Shown: positions 26,801 through 37,612, numbered from the stretch's first letter. The stretch is 64,000 nucleotides of DNA from Nemertoderma westbladi (GCA_032718475.1 JAUCBJ010006257.1:1-64000), one strand, 5' to 3'. A program made the numbers and translations. The notes: generated by a model not told the origin, from the sequence alone.

Positions 26801-29800
26801 ATTTGTAATCCAAGTTGAAACTCAAGTCATTTGTAATCCAAGTGAAACGTCAAGTCATTTGTAATCCAAGTGAAACTCAAGTCATTTGTAATCCAAGTGA
26901 AACTCAAGTCATTTGTAATCCAAGTTGAAACTCAAGTCATTTGTAATCCAAGTTGAAACTCAAGTCATTTGTAATCCAAGTTGAAACTCAAGTCATTTGT
27001 AATCCAAGTGAAACTCAAGTCATTTGTAATCCAAGTGAAACTCAAGTCATTTGTAATCCAAGTTGAAACTCAAGTCATTTGTAATCCAAGTGAAACTCAA
27101 GTCATTTGTAATCCAAGTTGAAACTCAAGTCATTTGTAATCCAAGTTGAAACTCAAGTCATTTGTAATCCAAGTTGAAACTCAAGTCATTTGTAATCCAA
27201 GTGAAACTCAAGTCATTTGTAATCCAAGTTGAAACTCAAGTCATTTGTAATCCAAGTTGAAACTCAAGTCATTTGTAATCCAAGTTGAAACTCAAGTCAT
27301 TTGTAATCCAAGTGAAACTCAAGTCATTTGTAATCCAAGTTGAAACTCAAGTCATTTGTAATCCAAGTGAAACTCAAGTCATTTGTAATCCAAGTTGAAA
27401 CTCAAGTCATTTGTAATCCAAGTGAAACTCAAGTCATTTGTAATCCAAGTTGAAACTCAAGTCATTTGTAATCCAAGTGAAACTCAAGTCATTTGTAATC
27501 CAAGTTGAAACTCAAGTCATTTGTAATCTAAGTGAAACTCAAGTCATTTGTAATCCAAGTTGAAACTCAAGTCATTTGTAATCCAAGTTGAAACTCAAGT
27601 CATTTGTAATCCAAGTTGAAACTCAAGTCATTTGTAATCCAAGTGAAACTCAAGTCATTTGTAATCCAAGTTGAAACTCAAGTCATTTGTAATCCAAGTG
27701 AAACTCAAGTCATTTGTAATCCAAGTTGAAACTCAAGTCATTTGTAATCCAAGTGAAACTCAAGTCATTTGTAATCCAAGTTGAAACTCAAGTCATTTGT
27801 AATCTAAGTGAAACTCAAGTCATTTGTAATCCAAGTTGAAACTCAAGTCATTTGTAATCCAAGTGAAACTCAAGTCATTTGTAATCCAAGTTGAAACTCA
27901 AGTCATTTGTAATCCAAGTTGAAACTCAAGTCATTTGTAATCCAAGTTGAAACTCAAGTCATTTGTAATCCAAGTGAAACTCAAGTCATTTGTAATCCAA
28001 GTTGAAACTCAAGTCATTTGTAATCCAAGTTGAAACTCAAGTCATTTGTAATCCAAGTTGAAACTCAAGTCATTTGTAATCCAAGTTGAAACTCAAGTCA
28101 TTTGTAATCCAAGTTGAAACTCAAGTCATTTGTAATCCAAGTGAAACTCAAGTCATTTGTAATCCAAGTTGAAACTCAAGTCATTTGTAATCCAAGTTGA
28201 AACTCAAGTCATTTGTAATCCAAGTTGAAACTCAAGTCATTTGTAATCCAAGTTGAAACTCAAGTCATTTGTAATCCAAGTTGAAACTCAAGTCATTTGT
28301 AATCCAAGTTGAAACTCAAGTCATTTGTAATCCAAGTTGAAACTCAAGTCATTTGTAATCCAAGTTGAAACTCAAGTCATTTGTAATCCAAGTGAAACTC
28401 AAGTCATTTGTAATCCAAGTTGAAACTCAAGTCATTTGTAATCCAAGTGAAACTCAAGTCATTTGTAATCCAAGTTGAAACTCAAGTCATTTGTAATCCA
28501 AGTTGAAACTCAAGTCATTTGTAATCCAAGTTGAAACTCAAGTCATTTGTAATCCAAGTTGAAACTCAAGTCATTTGTAATCCAAGTTGAAACTCAAGTC
28601 ATTTGTAATCCAAGTGAAACTCAAGTCATTTGTAATCCAAGTTGAAACTCAAGTCATTTGTAATCCAAGTTGAAACTCAAGTCATTTGTAATCCAAGTTG
28701 AAACTCAAGTCATTTGTAATCCAAGTTGAAACTCAAGTCATTTGTAATCCAAGTTGAAACTCAAGTCATTTGTAATCCAAGTTGAAACTCAAGTCATTTG
28801 TAATCCAAGTTGAAACTCAAGTCATTTGTAATCCAAGTTGAAACTCAAGTCATTTGTAATCCAAGTGAAACTCAAGTCATTTGTAATCCAAGTTGAAACT
28901 CAAGTCATTTGTAATCCAAGTTGAAACTCAAGTCATTTGTAATCCAAGTTGAAACTCAAGTCATTTGTAATCCAAGTGAAACTCAAGTCATTTGTAATCC
29001 AAGTTGAAACTCAAGTCATTTGTAATCCAAGTTGAAACTCAAGTCATTTGTAATCCAAGTTGAAACTCAAGTCATTTGTAAAGTTGAAACTCAAGTCATT
29101 TGTAATCCAAGTGAAACTCAAGTCATTTGTAATCCAAGTTGAAACTCAAGTCATTTGTAAAGTTGAAACTCAAGTCATTTGTAATCCAAGTGAAACTCAA
29201 GTCATTTGTAATCCAAGTTGAAACTCAAGTCATTTGTAATCTAAGTGAAACTCAAGTCATTTGTAATCCAAGTTGAAACTCAAGTCATTTGTAATCCAAG
29301 TGAAACTCAAGTCATTTGTAATCCAAGTTGAAACTCAAGTCATTTGTAATCCAAGTGAAACTCAAGTCATTTGTAATCCAAGTTGAAACTCAAGTCATTT
29401 GTAATCTAAGTGAAACTCAAGTCATTTGTAATCCAAGTTGAAACTCAAGTCATTTGTAATCCAAGTGAAACTCAAGTCATTTGTAATCCAAGTTGAAACT
29501 CAAGTCATTTGTAATCCAAGTTGAAACTCAAGTCATTTGTAATCCAAGTTGAAACTCAAGTCATTTGTAATCCAAGTGAAACTCAAGTCATTTGTAATCC
29601 AAGTTGAAACTCAAGTCATTTGTAATCCAAGTGAAACTCAAGTCATTTGTAATCCAAGTTGAAACTCAAGTCATTTGTAATCCAAGTTGAAACTCAAGTC
29701 ATTTGTAATCCAAGTTGAAACTCAAGTCATTTGTAATCCAAGTTGAAACTCAAGTCATTTGTAATCCAAGTTGAAACTCAAGTCATTTGTAATCCAAGTG

Positions 29801-29989
29801 AAACTCAAGTCATTTGTAATCCAAGTGAAACTCAAGTCATTTGTAATCCAAGTTGAAACTTAAGTCATTTGTAATCCAAGTTGAAACTCAAGTCATTTGT
29901 AATCCAAGTTGAAACTCAAGTCATTTGTAATCCAAGTTGAAACTCAAGTCATTTGTAATCCAAGTTGAAACTCAAGTCATTTGTAATCC
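5878..29989. repeat. 24-kb satellite of 27/28-bp units
   Basis: A single uninterrupted tandem array with roughly 880 units. Each unit is GTCATTTGTAATCCAAG followed by TGAAACTCAA (27 bp) or TTGAAACTCAA (28 bp). Point variants recur (GTAATTTG, GTTATTTG, GTAGTTTG, ATCTAAG, ATCACAG). Truncated units reading TTTGTAAAGTTGAAAC occur at, for example, 6136, 6409, 6488, 6843 and 23098. Variant patterns recur as large blocks: 10176 to 14595 and 12589 to 17008 (both 4,419 bp), 15663 to 18076 (2,413 bp), 18076 to 19635 (1,559 bp) and 21301 to 24441 (3,140 bp). Runs of 27-bp units read as ETQVICNPS repeats and each 28-bp unit shifts frame, so the open frames are not genes. Confidence 0.98.
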
Positions 29990-30446
29990 GATCTGAACTG
30001 ATATGAGTGGAGCGAATATTGGATTTTACTTGGAATTATGCTTAAGAGTTACGACCTACTAAATTCAGAGGGATTCTCGGAATTATAATGTCCATAGGCC
30101 TCTATGCTGTAAGTAGTTGGTAGACAAACCCGTCACCATATCAAAGTACAACGCGATAATAACGCAAGCCGACATCACTATATAAATGGTCAATGGAACT
30201 GTAGGTGTGATTATATCTTATTAAAGTAAGAATGTAGGTTGTAATTAGACGACAGATATGATGGCTAAACTTCTATAATTTAAAATAAAGCTTTATTGTT
30301 TGAGACCTGTAGTGAAACATGTGATGGGATTCGAGCTCGTACTTGTGGTCAGGGATATGTTGTGTGTCTGATACCGATAGTACGATAGTACATGGTAGAG
30401 GACGGTCTGTCAGTTTTAGGAAACTAAGCAACGTATTTGAAGATAT
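29990..30446. other. Unique DNA right of the satellite
   Basis: Ordinary AT-rich sequence with no gene recognised. AATAAAGCTTTATT near 30284 carries a poly(A)-like hexamer on both strands, but no coding sequence is seen leading to it. Confidence 0.45.
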
Positions 30447-30990
30447 AATTATTTATTACATGGTAAAAAATGAGAACTTTTTTTACTATTCTCGAGGCAT
30501 TTTATTTACCGAGCTCCAACGAGGTTAATAAAGGGTCGAGAGAATATTGAATTTCCATAGTTACTGCGATTCAAATTACTGTATTCTTCAAGTCATGATG
30601 CTGCCTAACTCAATGTTAAATAATTTAGTGTTCTCGAATATTTATTACGTAATAACTAGAGAGCTGCTTAACTACATACACCAATATTGAATATTTTGGA
30701 GTACCTCTTGCAGACACTAAAGTTGCAATAACTTTTGAGTTTTTGCTTTTGGGATTTTGCTCAAATTACTTGCAAACAACAACATCGATGCTCTTTCAAC
30801 ACATGTAATAAAATTTAAGAAATTCCACCAAAATATTTTATTTTACTTTTTTCGCCGGAAAAAAGGAAAATTATTATAATCATAAAAAAAGTAAAATCAA
30901 TACAATCCGTTTGGTTACTTATTTCCCTGGAGAAAATTACTTTTATTTTGGGGTACATTCGAACCAAAAAGTAACAATTTAAGAATACAA
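30447..30990. repeat. Dispersed repeat, copy A
   Basis: Closely similar to 53885-54590. Shared landmarks in the same order are ACTATTCTCGAGGCATTTTA, TTTACCGAGCTCCAACGAGG, CATAGTTACTGCGATTCAAA, GTTAAATAATTTAGTGTTCT and CACATGTAATAAAA. Copy A lacks about 150 bp that copy B carries after the GGTCGAGAGAATATTG hairpin. The 5' part is a short foldback (ATTCTCGA...TCGAGAGAAT). No coding capacity is seen, so this is a non-autonomous interspersed element of unknown class. Confidence 0.75.
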
Positions 30991-31282
30991 ATTCATTCGT
31001 TATTTTATGAAAATAAGTTAGTAGTTGTTATTGGTTTAGTTCTATCAAAGCATGTTTATCGTAGGAAAAGTCCAATCTTTATTCCTTAAAAGCCGACTAT
31101 AAATCAGTTAATTTATATTATTATTATTCCAGTTGCATTAACAGCTCAATACCAATTTGTATATTTACATACTACCGTAGAAGGCATTTTGAAACTGGTC
31201 TACACTCTACTCTGAGACTGATATTCTTTAACAATGAGTAGGGCCTAATCTCGCCAGTCGCGTTAACTGCAAGAACAACGAC

Positions 31283-32329
31283 ATGAATATAACCGGTACT
31301 AAGATTCGCGTCGAAACCGACGAGGTTATAAAGATACTCGCCAAGGACTTCAACCATCATACGTCATCCATGACGTCACTGAACAGCTATGAAGATATTA
31401 ACTACTTGGTTCCCACAGCAACGGGGAAATTTGTGTTGAAAATTTCGAATCCCAGAGACTCTAAGAATGCCAATTTAATGGACGGATTAACTGAAGTTAT
31501 GATTCATTTAAGAGATCGAGGTGTTGTGTGTCCCGTACCGCAACGTTCTACAGGAGGAGATTATATTGTGTACCGCGAATTCCTCGACAAAAACAACCAA
31601 TCACATCAATGCGCAGTTCGGCTTCTCTCTTACGTAGAAGGGGAGATATTATTTAAAGCGTCAGTAATAACAGACAACCTGTTGAAACAGCTGGGCGGAT
31701 TTCTCGCGGATATTGATAAAGGGTTGATGACGTACACTCATCCGGGTGTTACGTCACGCACAGATTTTGATTGGGACATGAGGAATGCGCAACGAATGCG
31801 AAAATATATTGAATATATTCCAGAACCGAATCGAAGGCAACTCATTACTAACGTCTTGGATAGATTCCTGGAAAAGTTTGCAATTCATCAAGTTAATATG
31901 ACGGGGGGGATTATTCACGGCGACTTTAATGGCCATAACATTTTAGTTGATGAAGATTGTAAAATGCGTGGCATTCTAGATTTTGGTCACACAGTAAATT
32001 CCTTCCTAGCATTTGACCTAGGAATCGCTATAATGTATATTTCTAAGGAATTATTTAGCAAGTACGATGAAGAACGCTTTCTGAATGCACCACGTTACTT
32101 CCTCCAATCATATTGCGCGAAGATAACCCTCAACCAATCAGATTTGGAAATGGTTGTCGTAGCAACAATGATGCGTTATGCAATGTCTTTAACTAAAAGC
32201 TGGTACAACCTAACGTTGGATCCGGATAATATTTATTTATTAGACACAGAACGGGGCGGCGGTTGGAAATGCCTCCAATTATTGGCTGATCAGGACGCTG
32301 ATGCGTTACTTCGACGGTGGATGGCGTAG
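31283..32329 (+). CDS. HYKK: Hydroxylysine kinase-like aminoglycoside phosphotransferase-fold kinase
   Basis: Predicted 348-aa kinase, similar in length to human HYKK (AGPHD1, 373 aa). Family knowledge: HYKK phosphorylates 5-hydroxy-L-lysine with GTP, a step in collagen-derived hydroxylysine breakdown. The sequence shows an N-terminal YEDINYLV motif (about 36-43), FVLKISNPRDSKNANL (about 50-65, carrying the nucleotide-binding Lys), the catalytic loop GGIIHGDFNGHNILVD (about 209-224, HGDxxxxN) and the metal-binding ILDFGH motif. The C-terminal GGGWKCLQLLADQ matches the family's G-W-K-x-L pattern. An in-frame TGA at 31235 precedes the ATG with no earlier ATG between, so the start is well supported. 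The gene is a single exon, whereas the vertebrate gene is split. A related APH-fold kinase with a different small substrate cannot be excluded. Confidence 0.88.
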   Translation: MNITGTKIRVETDEVIKILAKDFNHHTSSMTSLNSYEDINYLVPTATGKFVLKISNPRDSKNANLMDGLTEVMIHLRDRGVVCPVPQRSTGGDYIVYREFLDKNNQSHQCAVRLLSYVEGEILFKASVITDNLLKQLGGFLADIDKGLMTYTHPGVTSRTDFDWDMRNAQRMRKYIEYIPEPNRRQLITNVLDRFLEKFAIHQVNMTGGIIHGDFNGHNILVDEDCKMRGILDFGHTVNSFLAFDLGIAIMYISKELFSKYDEERFLNAPRYFLQSYCAKITLNQSDLEMVVVATMMRYAMSLTKSWYNLTLDPDNIYLLDTERGGGWKCLQLLADQDADALLRRWMA

Positions 32330-32633
32330 TGAGTGACTACCGTACCGCATTTATTGATAAACAACTAAACAATTATTGCTCGTAAACTGTGTAAACAGTT
32401 AGACATTAATTAATTACATAGGCCCTAATTATTTTTCTAAGACTTTAACTGACTTAAGTTCGAGTCACACAATCACATGAGCTTTTCACTTTCAATTAAA
32501 AGATTTAACACATGGTAGCCTGAGGACGAACTCAGAAAAACAGTCAACTTTCAACATTTATTTATAGGAAGGGATCTAGGGGTCTTTACCTCGAATGATA
32601 AGTTTATTTTACCGAAAATAACTTATCTTTTAT

Positions 32634-32680
32634 TGGCGCAATAGTCTCGGCTTCCACCTCTAGGGCCCAGGTTCGAATCC
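32634..32680 (+). promoter_or_regulatory. tRNA-like internal Pol III promoter (A and B boxes)
   Basis: TGGCGCAATAG (near 32634) fits the A-box pattern TRGYNNARNNG, and GGTTCGAATCC at 32670-32680 is a perfect B-box. The intervening sequence (CTCGGCTTCCACCTCTAGGG) resembles the anticodon-to-variable region of tRNA-derived SINEs. The acceptor stem cannot be formed, so it is not a functional tRNA gene. Confidence 0.7.
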
Positions 32681-32734
32681 GTCACCACGCTGATGAGACC
32701 CAGTAAGGTCGAAACGCGTACGTGGTTTGGAGAG
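32678..32734 (+). ncRNA. Candidate type I hammerhead self-cleaving ribozyme
   Basis: All conserved core elements are present in order. Helix I is ACCACG (32684-32689) pairing perfectly with CGTGGT (32721-32726). The core CTGATGA is at 32690-32696. Helix II is GACC (32697-32700) with GGTC (32707-32710) and loop CAGTAA. GAAA is at 32711-32714. Helix III is a minimal two pairs (A32714-T32719, C32715-G32718). The cleavage triplet is GTA, so the predicted cut is after A32720. Beyond a 3/2-nt internal loop, helix I extends with TCC/GGA (32678-32680 with 32729-32731). The TCC is the end of the B-box. Family knowledge: very short helix III and an internal loop in helix I are typical of type I hammerheads in Penelope-like elements, retrozymes and the schistosome Smα SINE-like repeats. 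Confidence 0.82.
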
Positions 32735-32920
32735 ATATGAGATATTAATTTCAAGAAAAATTACGCGATTCCTAAATTTGTACACTACCCGGTTAAAAAA
32801 AAAAGTACGCATGTGATGGGATTAGTCCTACAATTGCGCCAATAAAAGATAAGTTATTTTCGGTAAAATAAACTTATCATTCGAGGTAAAGACCCCTAGA
32901 TCCCTTCCTATAAATAAATG

Positions 32921-33508
32921 TATAATAACAAACACCTCGAAAAATACAGCTTGCTAACACATTGTTACTATCAATAACTTTCAACATGAAACTTTCAAAA
33001 TCCCCTTTAGTCATCTTCTTATTGAAAGTTGGCATTTTTAGTATTGACAACCAATCAAAATTAACAACTATTTACCGACTAAGTATTGTGCAACAATATA
33101 GCTAATTTTTTTTTATGAGATGAAAGTTGAAAGTCTATATGTGAACCAAGTTGATAAATGAGCACTGCACGGATCCGCAGATTACACCCTAAAAAGGTAA
33201 AACAAGTTGACTTCTATAGAGACAATGTTTAATGATAGAAACCGGATACTGATCCGTATCCCTGACCCTGCTCCAGGTAAGGAGTTACAATAATGTAAAA
33301 CGAATTCCTGTTTATGGCTTGATAATAATTTAATTTGTTTTGTAAATAAAGATGATAATAAAGATATAATCTTCAGCTCCAAATAGGCTCTCATCAAGCA
33401 ACACGATAAATCGCGCAAAATTAATCAGACGTCTATATTTTATTATTAATAATTATTATTTAATTAATAATACTTGCAGCCACCAAGTAATGAAAAACGA
33501 TCTTATTT
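32921..33508. other. AT-rich spacer
   Basis: No gene is recognised. Small repeated or inverted CTTTCAAC/GTTGAAAG motifs occur at 32976-33130. The minus-strand frame at 33182-33418 has no recognisable domain. Confidence 0.4.
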
Positions 33509-33512
33509 TTAA

Positions 33513-35119
33513 GGGGAGTAGTACAGGCATCCAATTTTTTTTCAAATTTTTTCCTGTTTCATCTAGAGCAAATTTTTATCAAGATTCCAAATTTGAAAAC
33601 CGTTTAGCAAGATCTGCCTTACCTCTCGAGATATGGCTGTCTGTCCGATTGACTGTCGGTTTGTCCATCAGTATGTCTGTCAGTCAATAAAAACTATCTA
33701 TCTAAAAAAATTACCTCTATGGGTTTTCGTGGTCGTTGACTTCATTTCTGATGTCATTCTTCAAATTTGGCCGCGTCGTTTCTGTCTGTATGCCTGTCAG
33801 TCTCTCCGTCAAAATATATACGACAGACTGACTGCCAAACATACAATTTGGAAGCCATCAAATGTTAAATCTGACCATCGAAATGAATTATGCGACCAGG
33901 AAAACCCCTCTAGCTAAACTTTTTACTAGATTGTATGACCTTTTCTTATATTTGACGGACAGATTGTCGGATGGTCAGAAAAAAGACCGACAGACAGACA
34001 TACATACAGACTAACAAAATTTCATTAAAAGTGAAAACTGACCTCAGAAATGAAATCAGCGACCACGAAAACCCCATAGCAAAATTCTTAGCATGGTTTT
34101 GTGCTTTCTTATGGCTAGGTATATATTGACAGTCATTATTTCATAATAACAGACAGTTTTTGCGCGGGAAGGTTCAAATTTTAACTGGATTTTTCTCAAA
34201 ATGAGATTTTAGAATTCTTTCGGTACATTTTTTCAGCTGCCATTTGATTTATATACTTGTAATATTCTCACTAGGATCATTTTTTACCGTAGAATAAGAA
34301 GGTATACCAATTAGTTGTGTGAGCGTATTCAATTCCGCCACACTAAACCCCATAAAGTTGGCGTTAAGCAATATTGGAACTACAAGGTTGATTACCAATC
34401 AACCTTGTATCACCCCAATAAGCGGGGCAACAAACCCCAAAGGGAAACACACACAGCGGGGGTCAGAGGTTACACCTCCGGGAGGGAGGGAATGACAGCA
34501 GCAGGGGGAACACTCCCAGGGAGATGAGAGGGTGAGAAGTGAGCTATTAGCCAATGGGGGGAAGGCATCGGCTGAGTAGTGTAATGCGGCCAACCGTGCA
34601 ATATATATTACCAGTCTGTTGTATCATTCCATTCAGTTATCCCAGTACAGTCACGGCAGTACGGTTACAGTTAAGACCGTCACCGCCGTCACCAATCACT
34701 ATCATTTATCCATATACCGGTTAACTGTGCTATCTACTGTTATCTCAGTACAATATATCATTAATAACGACACTGGAACAACAACTCTTTCCATTCACAC
34801 GGCGGGGACGCGTACGTAAACAACACCGGATAAACCGGGATCCTCTCGGATCCCGTCACAAGTTGTTTTATATTATTTACCTATAAGTACCGCATTGTGA
34901 TTTTAATGTTTGTGACACAAATTATTTGGCTATTTTTTTTTAAATTTGGTCTTTAAATAGAAATTCAAAATAAACCAATTGGTCTTCCTGAAAGCCCGTT
35001 AAATTCCGGTTGAATGCAAGAACAGTTGGCCTATAAAGTAATCTAAAGCGTTCCAAAAGTGTACGGAGGCTTAATAGTAGTTTGTATGGATATTGGATAA
35101 AATGCCTGTACTACTCCCC
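33513..35119. mobile_element. TTAA-flanked terminal-inverted-repeat element, non-autonomous
   Basis: The 18-bp ends are perfect inverted repeats: GGGGAGTAGTACAGGCAT at 33513-33530 and its complement at 35102-35119. They are immediately flanked by TTAA at 33509-33512 and 35120-35123. TTAA duplication is characteristic of piggyBac-type transposons, although the GGGG terminus is not the usual CCC-type piggyBac end. No transposase frame is present. The interior includes a diverged foldback: GGTTTTCGTGGTCGTTGACT near 33723 matches the reverse complement of about 34045-34075, and a third copy lies near 33870-33905. It contains a nested solo LTR; without that insertion the element would be about 1.06 kb. 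Confidence 0.8.
34318..34860. mobile_element. Solo LTR of a retrotransposon (543 bp)
   Basis: The element begins TGTGAGCG and ends CCCGTCACA, giving TG...CA termini with a short inverted repeat TGTGA/TCACA. It is flanked by a perfect 5-bp target-site duplication, AGTTG, at 34313-34317 and 34861-34865. Inside are a GC-rich block, a TATA-like ATATATATTA near 34602 and a palindrome GGGATCCTCTCGGATCCC near the 3' end. No internal gag/pol region or second LTR exists here, so it is a solo LTR left by LTR-LTR recombination. The orientation is inferred to be + from the TATA-like box only. It sits inside the TTAA element and is therefore younger. Confidence 0.85.
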
Positions 35120-35123
35120 TTAA

Positions 35124-35518
35124 GTTTGGAGTTATATTATATTTCAACTGTTATCTGAATAACTGATTATTTTTTTTATATTAGAAAAAAATCGAACAAA
35201 TTATAATATATTTAAGGAATATTGATTAATATTAGTGCCTCTGTCTTATAAATACAAATCGTAGCTTAAGTGTCATAAGGAACTAAGTCAGAAATTTCAA
35301 TTGTTCAGGAGAGCCAATAAAATATAATATAGAGATATATATAGGGCCTTTCTGCAGTAAAATATTTCCCAATAGGATTATTGGGTATCACTTTACCACG
35401 CAATAATCATCACATTCCATTGGTTAAAGTGTTCAAAATTCACCAGTTTGGAATTGTATGAAAAAGTAAAATGCGACAAAAATAAACTTAAAGGGCCTTT
35501 ATGACACTCTTAAGCTAC
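35124..35518. other. AT-rich spacer between two transposons
   Basis: No gene or clear repeat is seen. Confidence 0.4.
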
Positions 35519-37248
35519 GGGGTGATTCTCACCGAAAGTGGCCAAATAGAACTGAAATATTCCTGAAATTTGAACTCCATTGAAACCATACAAAACTATA
35601 TATATTCTGAAAGCATTTTTTAAGGAGAATTCAATGGTGACAATCTCCGAGATGTTAGATAAAATCTTAAAGAAATAATCAAGGTAAAGTATGTGTCCCG
35701 CCTGTAATGGTTTGTCCCTCCATGTAATACGAATTTTTAGGCTGTAAATTGCCCCTGTAATGCGATGTCCCAGCCCTGTAACAATATATTCATCTATTGG
35801 TAGGCCTACCGTGTAATGCGATGTCCCCACGTTGTAACAATATAATAGTCATGTACGTATGTATTTAGTAAATTTTCCATACATAACTTTTTAGTAAGTT
35901 TTCCGAGAAAGATAAGTTTTGTCAAAATTGTGTATTATTTTTAAAAATTAATATAATCGACCACAGAAAAGAAACCAAAATCAGACAATTCCAAACTATT
36001 CGTAAGTTGCTACAATAGCCTAGAAACAAAATTAGTTCGGACAGAGTGAATTCGAAATTCAATAAACTTCGAAATTATATAAAGTTTTCATTCAGACAAA
36101 AATTGGAGAGAATCAATAATTGAGGGGTAAAGTTCAGCATCCGACATATCAAACCCTGTAAAATCCAAAATAGCGAAGTCTTTCACTGCACTTGAATGCT
36201 TCGTACATAATAGTTCGCATGGTGGAAGGCATGGTTTCGTGTTTCCATTTTGTAAATTTAACGGACCATACATAATTAATCTATGTTAGTAGAATGGTAC
36301 GGTGTAAGTTAATTAAAACAGAAAAGTTAAGTCCTGAAATTAAATGACCAAATACAGATGCTTTTCAAATTTCCCACCAATTAGTGTGCCATAGAATCAA
36401 TACTAAATTTCCCATTACAGAGAAGGGACAGTCCCTCACTGTAATGGCATCTCGCACACGTAATTTGTGGGACAATTACAGGGCCATTACATGGAGGGAC
36501 AAATTGATCTTGATATTGAATGTGTAGGGAGCACACTTTAATATTGAAGTTGGAAGTAACAATGGCTGTATTGCCCATGTTTTAATCTGCTATAATAACT
36601 TTATTTTGTTAATTCAAAATGTTACATGCAAATTTATATGCAGAATTAGTAATGGAAAACATGGGACAAAACATCTTGAACATACCGGGTTTGTCACATA
36701 TAGATGTTAAAATCTCGGCAACTACTGGATCGTTTTCAATAAGGTTTTTTTTATTGTGTTCTGTAATAATTGAGGCTGGATTTGCGCATCATCATACCGA
36801 CTGATAACTTCTTATAGCTTCTTTCGAACCTCTATTTAACATTTGGGACATTACAGGGGTCATATTGAAATTTAATAATATTTTATGCTGTTACTGGAAC
36901 GGAAGTATTTGTATCCTCCAAAAACTAATCTGAGAATGTAGGAAAATTTTCAAGCTTCCGAATGATATATAGTTTGTACACCAAGGACCATAATGGGGTC
37001 ATTCTACTGCTCTCTAAATGTTATGCAAATTCTTTAAACAAGTGTTAAAAATGCTATTTTTTAGCGTTTGACAGAGAAATATGGTAATATGCAGGGATTT
37101 TTCAACCCTGAAAACATGATGAGCAGAATTTTCAGGCCAAGTTTCATATATAAAACATTTTACCGTTTAAAAATTCACCAATCTAAACAGAAATTACGTT
37201 CCGGACAATTTCTAAGTCGGTTTTGGCCACTTTTGTTGAGAATGACCC
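35519..37248. mobile_element. Diverged terminal-inverted-repeat element
   Basis: The left end, GGGGTGATTCTCACCGAAAG followed by TGGCCAAA, matches the complement of the right end (37220-37248, TTTGGCCACTTTTGTTGAGA followed by ATGACCC) over about 29 bp with a few mismatches. TAC flanks both ends and may be a short target duplication. Weaker inverted similarity continues inward. TTTGTCCCTCCATGTAAT at about 35711 has its exact complement at about 36487, and further TGTCCC/TGTAATG motifs cluster at 35690-35830 and 36410-36510. No transposase is recognisable. It is a non-autonomous DNA transposon of unknown superfamily. Confidence 0.6.
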
Positions 37249-37612
37249 TACGATATGTGGTAATTTAATAAAACTATTTAGCATAAAAAATGGACATTAT
37301 GTTCATGTAACTAAGTAGTAATGGGTAAAGCCTTAATAGTGCATAATTAGTTAAAGCGTCGACCATTTAAGAGGATACAATACTGATTAAATGTAATGCA
37401 TACATAGTACTCTCCTCACTACAACAGTGCCAGACACAAATTATTAAATTAAATTATTTACCGATACGCCACGCAAACAATTTTATATATAAATTATATT
37501 GATAATTACAAAATATGTATATTTATCTAATCGTTATATAGAAAAAAATAAAAAATAAATTAGATTATACGATAGAGTTGGGGTAGGCTGCAGTTTTTAA
37601 TGCACTCTGGCT
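37249..37612. other. AT-rich spacer
   Basis: No gene is seen. The sequence changes abruptly to the GC-richer 54-bp satellite at about 37613. Confidence 0.5.

Larger units (their letters stand above)
32555..32920. mobile_element. Foldback element with perfect 88-bp inverted arms
   Basis: Positions 32555-32642 and 32833-32920 are exact reverse complements over 88 bp, with a 190-bp interior. The interior carries a tRNA-like promoter and a hammerhead motif, annotated separately. The A-box lies across the inner edge of the left arm. A 12-bp direct repeat, AACTTTCAACAT, occurs at 32546-32557 and 32976-32987 and could be a target-site duplication. However, related CTTTCAAC motifs are scattered nearby, so this is tentative. 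The arms have no mismatch, which implies a recent origin or active correction. It could be a tRNA-derived SINE (Smα-like) that suffered an inverted duplication, or a MITE that captured one. Confidence 0.8.

Noticed and set aside
5878..29989. CRISPR-like array (GTTGAAAC-type repeats)
   Set aside because: Units are contiguous 27/28-bp tandem copies with no unique spacers, and the context is eukaryotic with no cas genes.
32634..32690. Functional tRNA gene
   Set aside because: A and B boxes are present, but no acceptor stem forms and the 3' part runs directly into the hammerhead helix I.
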